Positions 51,569 through 61,812 of a stretch of 64,000 nucleotides of DNA are shown here, one piece after another. The stretch is from Paracyclopina nana (lineage: Eukaryota; Arthropoda; Copepoda; Cyclopoida; Cyclopettidae): positions 6,398,501 through 6,462,500 of the forward strand of contig JAGUCH010000002.1 in NCBI GenBank assembly GCA_019096065.1, given 5' to 3'. Under the pieces are notes generated by a model, which worked only from the letters and a program-made list of their open reading frames with translations, was not told the DNA's origin and ran no database searches. The translations under genes and the position numbers were made by a program. Positions within the stretch are counted from its first letter, which is position 1. Every line of letters begins with the position of its first letter.

Positions 51569-54500
51569 ATGGAATTCCTCATCAACTTGAATCATCCTCG
51601 CAGTCATCATGTGCAAGATTTGAATGTGCCAAATGATGCCTCCTATTATTTTGCGGTTGCCTCAAAAGTTTGCGCAGAACACAGACTACGGCCCCTTCGC
51701 CGTTGGTTGCACCATGAAGCACATGCTCAAGATGGCAATTTTGAAGCTCTTGAGGCATGGACAGCTCAACATGGGCCAGTCCACAGCTTTGCAGTCAACT
51801 TGTTTCATTTATCAGGAGACAATGAACCTATTGTCTATTTGATGGATGTGGCCAACCCACAGCATGCATTTCGTGAAAAGTGTGCAAACATTTTGAGGGT
51901 TGTGACCCACACTGGAGACTATCGCTACTTGCTCATCAAGAATACCTATTTGTTTTTGAAACGACATGTGCATCAACGTAGACATGGCCATTCTCTTATT
52001 TGTGAGCGATGTCTCAAAGTTTTTTACTCTCAACCCAAGTACCGGCATCACTGCGCTCAATTTGCTTGTTTTCCATCCACAAATCAAATTGAAACCATGC
52101 CTGCCCTAACAGAGGATGGAGCAAAACCTACCTTGAAGTTCAACAAGTTTTCAGCCCATGTGGCTTATCCAGTTTCAATCTATTTTGATTTTGAGACCAT
52201 GTCTCATCCTTTGCAACCTGATTGCAATGTGTGTTTGGGTCGTTGTCGTTGTGCAACGTCCTACACTCGCAATGTTAGAGAGCATGAAGCCATCAGTGTT
52301 GTTTTCATTATTGTGAATGCTGGGGGAAAAGTGTTGCATGAAGAAACAATCTTCACACAAGATGCTGGAAAGGCCTTCATTGAAAGGCTACTTGATCTGG
52401 AAGCAGACTTGCTGCGGATTGTCAAAACTATTGTGCCTTTGCGAATGACTCAAGAAAATGAGCAAGCCTTTCAAGAGGCCACCACCTGCCACTTGTGTCG
52501 TGCACCTGTAGAGCCAGGTGAAGGTGTCAGGGATCACAATCATTTTGATGGAACCTTTTTGGGGAAGGTAATGTAAAGAAGCAACGCTCAACAATCTATC
52601 AAAGTAATCCTTGCCCTAGGCTCATGCTCGATGCAACTTGCTCAAAATGGATTCCAAGAGCAAAATCCCAGTCATTTCCTTCAATGGGGCCAACTATGAT
52701 TACTATTTTCTGTACAAGGCTTTGGGAGACAACCCCAGGATCAAGTATGCAACTGGACTGGCCAAGAACACTGAGGGGCTTCGAGGGTTTGATTTTAATT
52801 GGTAAGATGTAGTACTTGACATTTTTGGATGTTGTGATACATGATTTTTTTTTTTCCAACAAGGTTCACCTTCATTGATGCCTATGCTCATCTCAACTCT
52901 TCTTTGGCTGAAGTTGGCAAGACATTGCACAAAAGTGGTCATGACTATACACTTTTAAAGCAGTCTAAGGCTTGTCAAAATGAGCATGGTGTCTTTGAAC
53001 CTCAGCGAGTGGAACTGTTGACTCGCAAATCAATTTTTCCATACGATAAATTGGTTGATTTAAACTATTTAGATAGGAACACTTTTCCACCCTATGAGGA
53101 TTTTTACTCCATTTTGACCCAGTCCATCCCAATTACCCATGAGGAACATGCACAAGGAGAAGCCTTGTTTCACAGGTTTCAACTTGCCAACCTCAAAGAA
53201 TACTTGTTGTTGTACAACTTGGGTAAGCTGTGACGCATGCATGCAATACATTTTCTAGCTGTTTTTTTAGTTGATGTCTACATCATGGCAGAGGCCTGTC
53301 AGCGTTATGACAAGATGATGGTGGCAAATTTTGGTCTGCACCCTTTTAAATTTATTAGTCTCCCTGGTTTTGGATTCAATTCATTTTTGAAATCAACTGG
53401 CGTTTCCATTGAGCTCCTCACAGATCTAAGCATGTATCGCATGTTTGAAGAAGGTTTACGAGGAGGTCTTTGTTTCACTGGGATGCGCTATCAGGAGGTA
53501 ACCCCTGGTGTGGACTGTCTCAAACTCTTTGATTTCAACAACCTTTATGGGTAAGACTTGTTTGAACTTGAGCAGTGGTTGATTGAATCATTTTATTTTC
53601 AGACAAGCTCAGTGCTTTCCTTTACCCCTGCGAGACTTTAGCTTTTTGAGTCAAGAGGACATCAACAATTTTGATCCCATGGCTCCTGATGCTCTTGTCA
53701 ATCAAGGGTATGGCTATGTGTGTGAAGTGGACTTGGAATATCCTTTGCACCTTCATCGACGTGATCGTCATATGCCTCTCATCACAGAAAAATACACACC
53801 CACATTTGATGATCTTTCAGACTATCAAAAAGTGGCTTGGACAATGCTGGGGGAGGGATCATGCTACAAGCCATCTCCAAAGCTCACGGCCACATTTAAG
53901 CCCAAATCAATCTACATTTGCCATTTGGCACTGTTGCAGTATTACATCAGTCGAGGCATCATTCTGAAAAAAATACATCGCATTGTTCGTTTTTATCAAG
54001 AAGATTACATTAGAGTGTTCATTGAACTCTGCACCATCATGAGGGCAAATGCTGGATCTCCCTTTGAGGAGAAGCAGATGAAATTGACGTCCAATGCAAA
54101 TTATGGTGAGCAAACAATCTTGATTTGTATTTTTTTTAAGTTTCACATTTCACATTTCACAATTCAGGAAAGCTCCTTGAATGTGTACGTAACTACATCA
54201 GGTTACTGATTACTTTATCTGATCGGCAACGGGCTCGCTACGCAAGTGATGCTTTCTTGATGGCAACAAAGATCATTGGTGACAATGCCGCCTTTCTCTT
54301 TTTCAAGCCCAAGAAGGTTCATCTCAACAAACCCATCTTTAGCGGTTTCTCTGTGCTTGAGTTTAGCAAGTTGATCATGCTCAAGGGCTTTTACCACACA
54401 TTGGCACCCATTCTCAAGGATCATCAAATTCTTACATCTGACACAGACTCATTTTTGATTTATTTCAAAAGTCAAGATGAGTCAGTTGAGTTGGCGGCAC

Positions 54501-55021
54501 TAAGAAATCATGTTGACTTTTCCAATTACCCTCCCAATCATCCGCTCTATGATGCAAGCAAAAGTCGACAATTAGGATTGGTCAAGGATGAAAGTGGAGG
54601 TGTGGCCACCATCAGAGCTGCAGTTTGTCTTCGTAGCAAAGTATATGCCTTGTCGTGTGAGCCAACTGCCTATGCCACCAATGGTGATGGGTTCACAACT
54701 AAAAAATGTAAAGGTGTTGGCAAACATGCCATGAAGCAATTGAGTTTTGAAGACTACAAGGAAAGTCTGCTAAACTTTTCAAAGGTCTACAGCAGCTTTC
54801 ATGTTATACGAAAAAAAGACTTTAGTGTGACAACAGCTAATGTGCGCAAAGTAGCTTTGGCTGCCATGGACGATAAAAGACATTTGCTACCTTGTGGCAT
54901 CCATACCTTGCCCTATGGATCTTGTGAAATTGCAGTCTTTGAAGAAAAGTGTCCAGATTGTGAAGGCATACCATTAAATGTTCAACAAACCATGTTTCAA
55001 GACTTTATTGACAGTCTCTAA
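51569..55021 (+). CDS. Protein-primed family B DNA polymerase (Polinton pPolB), six exons
   Basis: Exons 51569-52567, 52620-52801, 52864-53222, 53271-53550, 53603-54105, 54168-55021; introns of 48-62 nt with GT-AG borders and fitting phases; 1,058 aa. Order of motifs: a zinc finger (CERCLKVF...HHC, about 145-165); exonuclease I motif FDFET (206-210); an endonuclease-VII-like C..C...VRDHNHFDG...AHARCNL segment (307-340), usual in Polinton polymerases; polymerase motif A FDFNNLYG (about 600-607); motif B KLTSNANYGK (about 768-776); motif C TSDTDS (about 864-869). All catalytic aspartates are present. Role: replication of the element from a terminal protein primer. The usual N-terminal domain is missing and may be supplied by the gene at 48508. 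Confidence 0.93.
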
Positions 55022-55050
55022 TCATTTTATTTCACTTTTTCCACTTTAGC

Positions 55051-56214
55051 ATGTATCATCTTCGCCAACATCTTCTTGAGCAAGAGTTGTCTTGTGCAGT
55101 GTGCCTTGATCTTTTGATTGATCCAGTGAGGTAACTATGCTTTTGAATTTTGGCTGGCAAGAGTCATCATGCTTTGTTTTTTAGGACCAATTGTTCACAC
55201 TCATTTTGCAACTTTTGTCTCACAAACTGGACTCGCACTGCTGCTCTAATTGGAAGGCATAAAGTTGTGTGTCCCATCTGCCGCGAACGTCTTCGTTGTG
55301 TGTCTAGTGATGTGGTTCTGGCAAACATGATCCGCATCTTATTTCCGGCTCGGATTGCAGACTTGCAACTTACCTTTGACGAGCGTGGCTTTGTGCTGCC
55401 TTACAAATTTGTGAGATGGGCAACGCGCAAAGTCTTGGGGCGTCCAGAGGACCCTGATCCAACTTGGTTGGCTCAAGATTTGTGGATGCAGCAAGCACCT
55501 GTACAGGAACCAGACGTGGTTCAAGACCCTGTTCAAGTTGTACCAAATGTAGTTGAGACTCAATTGTTGGCCAATACACCCATTGAGCAACACGAGGTAG
55601 CAGTAGTGCTGCAAGAGGGTGATGAGCTGTTGCTATTGGAAGAGGATCAATTCTGGATTGATGCTCCCTTGGTGTTGGATGCTCCAGTCCCAATTGCCCA
55701 ATCACCTTTGGCATTTGTGGAGCCTGGAAATGCTCTGGAAGACGACCTAGAGGTCAACAATGTTGTTGCTGAAGAGACTGCAAGAGCTGAAGAAGTAGAA
55801 GAGGCAGTTGCACACATCTTGATGCAAGAGCCTCAACTTGAGGATGCAATACCAGTAGAGGAAGAAGAGGTGGTTGACCCACCTCCACAACCTCTTGTGC
55901 TGGCTCCAGCACCTCCACTTTCAGCAATGTCTGGACCCTCTGGTTCTGCTGCAGCATTGGAACCTTCTGACCCATTTACTCAGCAAGGACTCCAATTTCA
56001 TTTGGAGGCCATGCGACATGTTCAGCATGCTCAACAGCATGCTCAACACCATGCTCAACAGTTCCAATCCAATCCCATGATGACTGCAGCATGGCAAACC
56101 GTGCCTCTCTTGAGCAATCTGCCCTATCCCCCACAGCCTCCTTATGGTCAATGCTATCGCTGTGGTTCTATGTGGCATTGGTCAACCACCTGTCCCCATC
56201 GCCTCCATTTTTAA
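55051..56214 (+). CDS. RING-finger protein with C-terminal CCHC knuckle (Polinton)
   Basis: Two exons, 55051-55130 and 55185-56214 (54-nt intron within the RING; AG|GTAACT ... TTTTTTAG|G), 369 aa. The N-terminus has a C3HC4 RING: CAVC, then CSHSFCNFC, then CPIC, which suggests E3 ubiquitin ligase activity. A conserved-looking helical segment follows (MIRILFPARIADLQL). The middle is acidic and Pro/Val-rich, then a QHAQHHAQQ stretch, and a C-terminal knuckle CYRCGSMWHWSTTC. Starts 29 bp after the pPolB stop on the same strand. RING proteins are common in large DNA viruses; whether this was captured from the host is unknown. Confidence 0.8.
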
Positions 56215-56278
56215 CTTGACTGACACTTGACAAACATCTAATGATCTCCACTGTACCTAAGAAAGCCAACTATTTTAA

Positions 56279-57137
56279 ATGATCTCAAGACTCACCATGT
56301 ATTCATGTTCCTTTGAAACGCCTTGTAGCATTCTCATTGCTGGACCTAGTAAAGTAACAATTTTTGAAAATAAAAAAAAATGTACATTTGTAAATAGTTT
56401 TCATGTTGTTCAGTCTGGGAAAACTACATTTGTGTACAATGCGCTCAAAGAGAAGCATCGTATTTTTTCACCAGCACCAACACGGGTTTTTTTGGTGTAC
56501 AAGGAAAACCAAGAAATGTATAATGATATGCGACGTGAAGGGTTGATTGACGATTCCATCGCACGCATGATTAGTATGGAGGAGCTGAAAGCGTTGGCAA
56601 GAGCTGAAAAGAATAGGGGTGGTTCACTCCTCATCATATTTGATGATCAACTATTGGCAACTCTCAAGTCTATTGAATTCATCGAAGCAGTAAGTCATTT
56701 CATTCATTTGCATGTCCTTTGCATGATGCACTCTTTCCATTTTAGGTCACTGTTTGTGTTCACCATCTCAAGCTTTCGCTCATTTTTGTCAGTCAATCTA
56801 TTTTTTTTCAAAGTCCTGTCTACAAGCAAATCTCACTACAAAGCCAGGTGTTTGTCCTGACAAAAAATCCAAGGTCAACCCGTGATATGATCAGCATTGC
56901 AAGTCAGTTTCGTCCCTACCATACAAGATTTGTCATTGATGCTTACAAAGACGCCACAAGTCATAGCTATGGTTACCTTGTCATTGATTTTCAGGTAATG
57001 CAATTGCATTTGATTTTCCTTTGCATGCATTTTTTGTTTTTCAGCAACAATGCCCAGAACATTTACGCCTTCGGACAAACATGTTTAGCTTTGAACGCCC
57101 ACTCATTGCCTACCTTGAAAAAAATGCACGCACTTAA
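56279..57137 (+). CDS. FtsK/HerA-type genome-packaging ATPase (A32-like), four exons
   Basis: Exons 56279-56353, 56414-56689, 56746-56994, 57045-57137; 230 aa, the usual size for Polinton ATPases. The first intron splits the Walker A loop: GPSK is at the end of exon 1 and SGKTTF at the start of exon 2. Walker B is LLIIFDD. A conserved LIFVSQSIF segment and the C-terminal LVTKNPRS-like region (VFVLTKNPRSTRDM) follow. Role: pumping the element's DNA into capsids. Introns are 50-60 nt. Confidence 0.88.
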
Positions 57138-57142
57138 GGTAC

Positions 57143-57505
57143 ATGATACAGTTTTTAGAACAAATGTCTCGTAAAAAATCACTTTGCATTATCAAGGCAC
57201 TACTTCGTTGTAAAGAAGGAGCCATTGACATTATCCAAAACCTTGACGCATGTGGTGTCAATGCTCTTTGCGAAGCCATCTTTAACGTTTGCTACAGCAC
57301 AGCTGTAGCTTTTGATTCAAGAAGCAAGTCAAGACTAAGAAAGCTTGTTCATAGTCAACATAAGCTGATAAAAAAAATTTGCAATAAATCTGTCGCTGTT
57401 GAAAAAAGAAAACGTTTGTTGTGCCAAATCTCAAGTCTGATTGAAATCTTTAGGCTCGCTTGGGTAGGTCTTTCATGCTTTCATGAGGGCAAGGGACACG
57501 CATAG
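57143..57505 (+). CDS. Small basic Polinton protein (PX/core-like)
   Basis: 120 aa from ATG 57143; ATG 57167 is an alternative. Pattern LCEAIFNVCYSTA, then a Lys-rich helix (SKSRLRKLVHSQHKLIKKIC) and KRKRLLCQ matches, from memory, a small protein found in many Polintons and adintoviruses (L.E...N......H...L..L........K...L.Q). Often thought to be virion core-associated, but its function is not established. It begins 5 bp after the ATPase stop and overlaps the next gene by 23 nt. Confidence 0.55.
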   Translation: MIQFLEQMSRKKSLCIIKALLRCKEGAIDIIQNLDACGVNALCEAIFNVCYSTAVAFDSRSKSRLRKLVHSQHKLIKKICNKSVAVEKRKRLLCQISSLIEIFRLAWVGLSCFHEGKGHA

Positions 57506-58652
57506 CATTGAAAAACTTGCTCTCATTCCATTTGCACTCTATACAAGACTGTTGGCCCTGTTGGATGAAGACGAAGTCAATTTATTGTATGATTTAAATC
57601 CACACCCCACAACTAACCTTGGGCAAGACAACATGATGAATGAAATTGCTGATGTTGTGCCACCATCCACTCCACACATTCTAGCACCAATCACATTGCA
57701 GCCAAACATCCTGCCATCTGTCAATGACAGTCAAATGACTCGAGAGTCTTCAGTAGCTCCTCCTCCCTCCCTCACTCCTGAGCTACCAGCGTCTACCAAT
57801 GAGAGTCAAATGACTCTAGAGGCTTCAGAGGTCACTGTTGATCTACCAGAGATCTCCCAGACTTTAGATGACCCAAGACATACGTCAACACCACTTCCAG
57901 CCGAGATCACAAGCCATGAACCCTCACAGACTCCTACCCTCCCACCAAAGCGTCCAAGATTTGACTGTCCTTATTGTGCATCATCCTACAAAACGCAATC
58001 TTTGCTTACCCACCACGTGGAGAGAGTCCATGAGAATACAACCACACAAGCAACAAATACAACAAATGTGCATGAGAATGCGACTGCGGCTGTAGCTGCA
58101 CAACCACAAGTTGAATCTGAAATTAGCTTTGAGAGTATTTCTGATGTTGATCCCTACAATTTCATGACTAAACCTAGGACTAAAAGAGTTTGGCGTTGTG
58201 ATTTATGCGAATCGACCTTTGAGAGTGAACCAAAACTGTATCGCCATTGTAAGGCTCATCACAGCCTCGATATTCGTGTGGACGCAACTAACCAACCTCA
58301 AAGACCAAAGACACCAGTGCCGTCTGCACCAGCAAAATTGGTTTGCATTTATTGCAACCAAGGATGCAAGACTGAGCGAGCTAGACAAAGGCACATGATG
58401 AATGTTCATGGTTTGGATGAAAAGGATCCTGAATGGAACCAATCAAAAAACAAGCGTAAACGAGTTGCCCAAGGTAAGCGTAATTCTGGTAAACGAAGAG
58501 GAAAAAGCATTGGACCCCCAGCAAAAGTTGAGCCACAGAAGCGTAAAATGAATCAAACAGATGAAGTTCCCACACAAGATTCAATGCCAAGAAAACGAGG
58601 AAGACCAAAGAAAAATAATTCTTTTAAACTATGGCCTGTTCAAAAAAAGTAA
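57483..58652 (+). CDS. C2H2 zinc-finger / AT-hook protein (Polinton)
   Basis: 389 aa. The N-terminus (EKLALIPFALYTRLLALLDE) resembles the short conserved opening of a Polinton virion protein; a Ser/Thr/Pro-rich linker follows. Three C2H2 fingers are seen: CPYCASSYKTQSLLTHHVER..H, CDLCESTFESEPKLYRHCKA..H and CIYCNQGCKTERARQRHMMN..H. The tail is very basic with an AT-hook (RKRGRPKK). Predicted DNA-binding and nuclear. It could organise the genome or regulate late genes; this is inference. I checked whether it could be spliced to the previous gene and the phases do not fit. Confidence 0.65.
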   Translation: MRARDTHSIEKLALIPFALYTRLLALLDEDEVNLLYDLNPHPTTNLGQDNMMNEIADVVPPSTPHILAPITLQPNILPSVNDSQMTRESSVAPPPSLTPELPASTNESQMTLEASEVTVDLPEISQTLDDPRHTSTPLPAEITSHEPSQTPTLPPKRPRFDCPYCASSYKTQSLLTHHVERVHENTTTQATNTTNVHENATAAVAAQPQVESEISFESISDVDPYNFMTKPRTKRVWRCDLCESTFESEPKLYRHCKAHHSLDIRVDATNQPQRPKTPVPSAPAKLVCIYCNQGCKTERARQRHMMNVHGLDEKDPEWNQSKNKRKRVAQGKRNSGKRRGKSIGPPAKVEPQKRKMNQTDEVPTQDSMPRKRGRPKKNNSFKLWPVQKK

Positions 58653-58691
58653 ATAACATGCATTTTCAACTCAACATTGTCGTATAATTTA

Positions 58692-60086
58692 TTAATGAAT
58701 CATAAAGTTGACAGTTCTGTCCTTGTCGATGACAAGTTCTGAGGCATGTAGTGAGTAGACAATGACTTCCAGTGGAGTTGTTGGAGAGCTTGCAAATCCA
58801 AGGTGGAGCTCCAAGGCTCCAGTTTTGATGGGATGACGGTGGTAGAGGCAGCACTTTGACAAGTTGAAAGCATACAATGAATGACCCTTGCGAAACTGTT
58901 GGTATGTGAATTCTTTAGTGTTTAGGTTGTTGTCGAGGTTGAGCGTTTGCACAAGGTCCAAATACTCTCTCAATGTGCTCCCTCCGCTTTCAAATCCTGG
59001 TTGGTAGGTGCGTGAAGGATACATGGCTGAATTGATTGAGAAGTAAATTGAATTGAGATTGCAATGAGGGAAGTGGAAAGGATTCTTTGCACGACTTGTT
59101 AGCTGGTCTTGGTGCATGAGACCAACCAGTACGAGGTTGGGCAATGTTCCTTGAGCCAAGTTGATTGTTGCTCCTGAGACACCAATAGGAACAGTATGTG
59201 ATGAAACTTTAATTTGTGGCAAATGGTAGCGTAAGGGTGCTTTTAGAATGAGGCTAGCATGGTGATTTGCCACTGTTTCAGCTACAGATACATGAGTCAT
59301 CTCCAATTTTAGAGATTTGAGCCTGATGGCAAATGTGTCTGAACTTGTGCCAAGCAATGAAAAGTTGATGTCATTTCTCATCAGGTCTAAACGAATGGTG
59401 ACTCCGGGAATCATCAAGTAGTTCATGTTGAATAAATCAGCATTGATGGGTATGACAAACTCGTGTGCCTTGTTATTGCAAAACTGGGCTTTGCGTTTGG
59501 CAAATCCAGATGTTGTATCTCCAGCTACCACTTTGTTGACTGTATCATCTTGATCATCAGGTCCAGCTAAATAATGTTGGGTGGTTTTCAAATAGGTGGA
59601 CTTTTGGGTGTTGTTAAATGAAAAGACATTTTCCAAGTAGGCTTTGATGGGTCCCAAAAAGTTGGCACTTGACACAACTTCGCAATTGTTGATGCTAATG
59701 CTTGTCAACTTGAAAAGGGAAGCAGGTACCATAGATATGACTGAAATGTCATCTGTTGCAGATATGCTGACATCATTTCCATTTGAAACTTTTACTAGCT
59801 GCCAGCTTCCCACAAGCCTTGCAGATTGTAGGTCAATGTAGGATGTTCCCTGGGGAGTCACTAAAAATGAGTACACTCTCCCTGCAGTATCAACAGTACC
59901 ATCAAAGGGAGAGAGGGTGGAGTACTGGACCCTATTTGAATTTGTGATGGATGCATCTATTTTTTCAGGCTTGAAGAGGTCTAGCCTCGAAGAAAAGAGA
60001 ACATTCTCATCAGAGTTCAATGAGCCAAGACCCACCCTTCTTGGTAAATTCTTTGAATCCATTTGATCAGTCATCATAACAAGCAT
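58692..60086 (-). CDS. Major capsid protein (double jelly-roll, Polinton hexon-like)
   Basis: 464 aa, single exon; ATGs at 60086, 60077 and 60062 are possible starts. The hallmark of Polinton/adintovirus hexons, LMIPGVTIRLDLMRND, is in the middle. It is followed by the second jelly-roll landmarks (LVLVGLMHQDQLTSRAKNPF, HFPHCNLNSIYFSIN, MYPSRTYQPGFESG). The size is typical. It would assemble the icosahedral shell with the penton-like protein at 49423-51378. The gene is on the opposite strand to most of the element, convergent with the zinc-finger gene and divergent from the TBP-like gene. Confidence 0.8.
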   Translation of the reverse strand: MLVMMTDQMDSKNLPRRVGLGSLNSDENVLFSSRLDLFKPEKIDASITNSNRVQYSTLSPFDGTVDTAGRVYSFLVTPQGTSYIDLQSARLVGSWQLVKVSNGNDVSISATDDISVISMVPASLFKLTSISINNCEVVSSANFLGPIKAYLENVFSFNNTQKSTYLKTTQHYLAGPDDQDDTVNKVVAGDTTSGFAKRKAQFCNNKAHEFVIPINADLFNMNYLMIPGVTIRLDLMRNDINFSLLGTSSDTFAIRLKSLKLEMTHVSVAETVANHHASLILKAPLRYHLPQIKVSSHTVPIGVSGATINLAQGTLPNLVLVGLMHQDQLTSRAKNPFHFPHCNLNSIYFSINSAMYPSRTYQPGFESGGSTLREYLDLVQTLNLDNNLNTKEFTYQQFRKGHSLYAFNLSKCCLYHRHPIKTGALELHLGFASSPTTPLEVIVYSLHASELVIDKDRTVNFMIH

Positions 60087-60115
60087 GGCTTCTTAAGAGC
60101 AGTCTCCTTGTCAAC

Positions 60116-60730
60116 ATGTTTCAAGAGCCTTTGTGTGTGGTCAACATCAAAGGTCATGTCACTTGCAGTGCAATCTCAATGTCTGATTTGTTGATGCGGT
60201 GTCAAGACAAGGGTTTTGCAGTTCGACACTACAATAACTTTGTGCTGATATTTGTGAGTGGAGACAAATTGAGACTCAGTGTTTTCAAGTTGGGCAAGCA
60301 TGCAAGTCATCATGTCAATCTCACAGGAATAAAAAATCATGGTAGCATCCAATATGGAATTGACACTTTGCAAGCATTGGTTGGAGATGGAAACTTGTCT
60401 GATTTTGTGATTGATAATCTTTCAGTCACCACCACTCTCCCTCAAATTGATCAGTCTATTTTTCATCGCCTCATTCACTCCTCCCACAACCATATTTGGA
60501 TAAGACAGAATCGCGAGTCCTATTCTGGGGTGTGCATTAAACTCCAGAGCCATGGCTCCGTTGGAGGACCCACTGGGTTGTTTTATTTCCGTAATAAAAA
60601 GCTTGTGATTCTAGGCTGCAAGACTGTTCCACAATGTCAACACTTTGTCAATCAAATCAGAATGGCAATTCTGGATGTTTGCATCCGAGAACCAAGGACA
60701 GTCGCAATGGAATGTACACCAACTGTTTAG
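60116..60730 (+). CDS. TATA-binding-protein-like protein encoded by the Polinton
   Basis: 204 aa. Two sequence repeats of about 90 residues follow the TBP saddle pattern. Repeat 1 (about 5-95) has ...FVLIFVSG... and ends HVNLTGIKNHGSIQYGIDTL, parallel to the V-x-L-T-G-A-K block of TBP followed by its helix. Repeat 2 (about 96-190) opens DFVIDNLSVTTTLPQID (compare D-F-x-I-Q-N-x-V) and contains TGLFYFRNKKLVILGCK, parallel to L-I-F-x-S-G-K-x-V-L-T-G-A-K. It is far too diverged to be a recent host copy. It overlaps the next gene, which is TFIIB-like, supporting a paired role in promoter recognition. Identity is from pattern reading; a structure prediction would settle it. Confidence 0.68.
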   Translation: MFQEPLCVVNIKGHVTCSAISMSDLLMRCQDKGFAVRHYNNFVLIFVSGDKLRLSVFKLGKHASHHVNLTGIKNHGSIQYGIDTLQALVGDGNLSDFVIDNLSVTTTLPQIDQSIFHRLIHSSHNHIWIRQNRESYSGVCIKLQSHGSVGGPTGLFYFRNKKLVILGCKTVPQCQHFVNQIRMAILDVCIREPRTVAMECTPTV

Positions 60731-61812
60731 ACTGTCACAAAGTGTTGGACTTTTTTGAAGTTGGTCAGCGCTTTCGCAAGTCTGCCCAATCTCTCAAATC
60801 TGCTTCTGGGTGTCCGCATTTCAATACAGTTGAAAATGTTGATGGCTTTGCTACTGTTTGTACGGATTGTGGCGAAGAATTGGGCAGTCTTGCATTCCAA
60901 CCTTATCAACTCAAAGATGATGAAGAGAGGGAAGAGCACGCATTTGCATCAGCATTGTATGAGGACAACATGGATGCTGCAGAGCTGTGCAATCGCATTG
61001 GGCTCCCTGAAAGGTTTGGTGTGCATGCAAATGAACTGTTCAATTCTACTTGCAAAGATCATACGGTCAAGCCTTGCAAAGATCTCTTTGCTGCTTGTTT
61101 TATGGAATCGGTGAAGCGTGAGGGAGTGCCTCTCACCTTGAGAGAGATGACTGGAGCCTCTGGATGCATGCAACAAAGAATGGAGAAGAAAACCAAACAG
61201 CTCTTTCCAGAGTCTGTCGATATTGAGCCTCGACAGTTGGCCTTTCGCTTTGCCATGAAGCTTGGGATCAAGCGTCAAGATGCCATCAAGATTGAGAAAC
61301 GTTTGGCTTACATGAGAAGTGATCATTCCTTTTCACCTGCCACAATTGTGGCTTGTCATATTGGAGACTTTGTTCGCAAGGAGATTGCAACTAAGAAGCA
61401 CTCCAAACTAACACCTTTTCAAAGAAAGCAATGCATTGTTCAGGTGAAATCGAAATCACAGCTTCAAGCTCAAATTGCGTTGGCCCAATTGAGAGATGAT
61501 GATTACTACAGTCACTTAAAGAGCATTCGCAAGAACAAAGATGTTCAAGATATTGCAGGCATCAGCAAAGAAGCAATCAATCGCTTCAACTTGAAAATGT
61601 TCAAAACTTCTGGGTCCATGATGCGATCTGGTCTTGTGCACACCAATCAAGACTCACATGTCACTACCTTGGCCGGGGCAGTGCCTTCAGAAGCACAGGG
61701 TGCTTCAGAAGCCACAGCCTTTCGTGAAGCTACCATTAAAACTTTTAAGAGGAAAAAAAGAAGTGTTTCTCCATTGTTGACCTCACACACAAAAGCTAAT
61801 GTCTCTGGATAA
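60634..61812 (+). CDS. TFIIB-like transcription initiation factor encoded by the Polinton
   Basis: 392 aa. It has two zinc ribbons with identical spacing, C15-x-H17-x13-C31-x2-C34 and C60-x-H62-x13-C76-x2-C79. The second, CPHFNTVENVDGFATVCTDCG, is a typical TFIIB/archaeal TFB ribbon. A helical core follows: DLFAACFMESVKREGVPLTL matches the A-C-x-x-x-x-R-x-x-G-V-P-R-T signature of cyclin repeat 1. FSPATIVACHIGDFVRKEI and VQDIAGISKEAINRF match the R-S-P-x-S-I-A-A and D-I-A-G-V-x-x-x-T-I-R blocks of repeat 2, with an insert of about 60 residues between them. The tail is basic. Its first 97 nt overlap the TBP-like gene and its last 14 nt overlap the integrase gene. Confidence 0.78.
   Translation: MSTLCQSNQNGNSGCLHPRTKDSRNGMYTNCLDCHKVLDFFEVGQRFRKSAQSLKSASGCPHFNTVENVDGFATVCTDCGEELGSLAFQPYQLKDDEEREEHAFASALYEDNMDAAELCNRIGLPERFGVHANELFNSTCKDHTVKPCKDLFAACFMESVKREGVPLTLREMTGASGCMQQRMEKKTKQLFPESVDIEPRQLAFRFAMKLGIKRQDAIKIEKRLAYMRSDHSFSPATIVACHIGDFVRKEIATKKHSKLTPFQRKQCIVQVKSKSQLQAQIALAQLRDDDYYSHLKSIRKNKDVQDIAGISKEAINRFNLKMFKTSGSMMRSGLVHTNQDSHVTTLAGAVPSEAQGASEATAFREATIKTFKRKKRSVSPLLTSHTKANVSG

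Noticed and set aside
51369-51616. Upstream exon of the penton-like gene
   Set aside because: The donor at 51471 is good, but the obvious acceptor (TTTTAG at 51422) is out of phase and the in-phase one (CAAG at 51369) is weak. Left as a possibility, not annotated.
57143-58652. A single spliced gene joining the small basic protein and the zinc-finger protein
   Set aside because: A donor at 57464 and several AG acceptors exist, but none gives the right phase; two overlapping genes fit better.
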